Origin: Pinisolibacter aquiterrae
Lineage (GTDB): Bacteria > Pseudomonadota > Alphaproteobacteria > Rhizobiales > Ancalomicrobiaceae
NCBI RefSeq assembly: GCF_019160155.1
Contig: NZ_JAFNIH010000041.1
Coordinates: 290,871 to 354,870 of the forward strand
DNA length: 64,000 nt
Reading direction: 5' to 3'
In this document: positions 63,715 through 64,000 of the stretch, in pieces
Position numbering within the stretch: position 1 is the first letter of the stretch
Layout of the letters: each line of letters starts with the position of its first letter
Made by a program: the position numbers and the translations under genes
Notes under the pieces: model-generated
What the model was told of the DNA's origin: nothing
Seen by the model: the letters and a program-made list of their open reading frames with translations, nothing else
Databases searched by the model: none

Positions 63715-64000
63715 TCAGAGGTAGCCGGGAAGGGGGGCGAGGCCGAACAGCATGGCGCCCGCGTTCTGGTAGGTGATGTCGCCCATGAAGGCGTGCTGGG
63801 TGACGACCTGGACGTCGCGTACCTGCGCGGCGAGCGGGCTCGCCTCGTAGACGCCGGTCATGCCGGTCAGCATCTGAGCGCGACGGGCGACGTCGGCGCC
63901 GACCCGGGTGGCATGGGTCGAGGAGAGACGCAACATCGACACTTGGTCGGGTGTCGGCGTCTCACCGGCGAGGAGCACGGTCCAGACGTCGTCGATCGCC
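63715..64000 (-). CDS. iacA: IacA-like flavin monooxygenase, acyl-CoA dehydrogenase fold (C-terminal fragment)
   Basis: Only about 94 C-terminal residues are in the window; the gene continues past position 64000. The visible part (DDVWTVLLAGETPTPDQ..., LRLSSTHATRVGADVARRAQMLTGMTGVYEASPLAAQVRDVQVVTQHAFMG) is the C-terminal helical domain of an acyl-CoA dehydrogenase-like monooxygenase, with the R-D-x-x-x-x-x-Q-H pattern. IacA with IacG converts indole-3-acetate to 2-hydroxyindole-3-acetate. Being first in the operon, its promoter lies outside the window. Confidence 0.8.
   Translation of the reverse strand, partial: AIDDVWTVLLAGETPTPDQVSMLRLSSTHATRVGADVARRAQMLTGMTGVYEASPLAAQVRDVQVVTQHAFMGDITYQNAGAMLFGLAPLPGYL

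Overview
The window is GC-rich DNA (roughly 70 % by eye) with dense operons, frequent ATGA and GTGA stop/start overlaps, and protein families typical of an alphaproteobacterium, probably of the Hyphomicrobiales type. The order is inferred from codon style and gene content only. No rRNA, tRNA, CRISPR array, insertion sequence or phage gene was seen. The very long antisense reading frames are by-products of the GC content.

Region A (1-18.3 kb) is a surface-polysaccharide locus. It holds a partial UDP-glucuronate epimerase-like gene, an outer-membrane polysaccharide export lipoprotein, a KpsE-type inner-membrane chain-length/export protein, a secreted pectate-lyase-like beta-helix protein and a two-module KpsC (beta-Kdo linker synthase). 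It also holds a set of glycosyltransferases and TPR/coiled-coil proteins arranged as two mirror-image paralogous pairs around a divergent centre.

Region B (18.35-42.25 kb) is an anaerobic-respiration island. Two adjacent Crp/Fnr regulators without Fe-S cysteines carry E-x-x-S-R recognition helices. They are followed by a Sco copper chaperone and a UbiE/MenG methyltransferase. An opposing operon holds a TlpA-like thioredoxin, a MenA-type prenyltransferase and a full clade II nitrous oxide reductase cluster, nosZ-C1-C2-B-D-G-H-F-L-Y in transcription order, with a Sec-type (not Tat) NosZ. Upstream lie a Cys-rich small protein, a BASS-family transporter and napFDAGHBC for periplasmic nitrate reduction. 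A perfect TTGAC-N4-GTCAA box lies upstream of nosZ and a degenerate one upstream of napF. No nitrite or nitric oxide reductase is present in the window.

Region C (42.45-53.3 kb) is a LysR-controlled catabolic unit. It has a polar amino-acid ABC transporter (binding protein on one side of the regulator, permease and ATPase on the other), a three-part flavin/iron-sulfur amino- or imino-acid dehydrogenase (DAO + 2Fe-2S + FAD/BFD), an aldehyde dehydrogenase, a DapB-like reductase, a DapA-like aldolase/lyase and a saccharopine/lysine-dehydrogenase-like protein. A strong intrinsic terminator ends it. The substrate is not known to me; this is the best candidate for an undescribed pathway.

Region D (53.3-64 kb) matches the indole-3-acetic acid catabolic (iac) cluster. 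A MarR regulator (IacR-like) diverges from a TRAP transporter (dctPQM) and faces the convergent operon iacA-B-E-G-H-I-C-D-F, whose iacA is cut by the window edge. The TRAP system is the obvious candidate for auxin uptake. Together the window suggests a plant- or sediment-associated facultative denitrifier with a Kdo-linked capsule.
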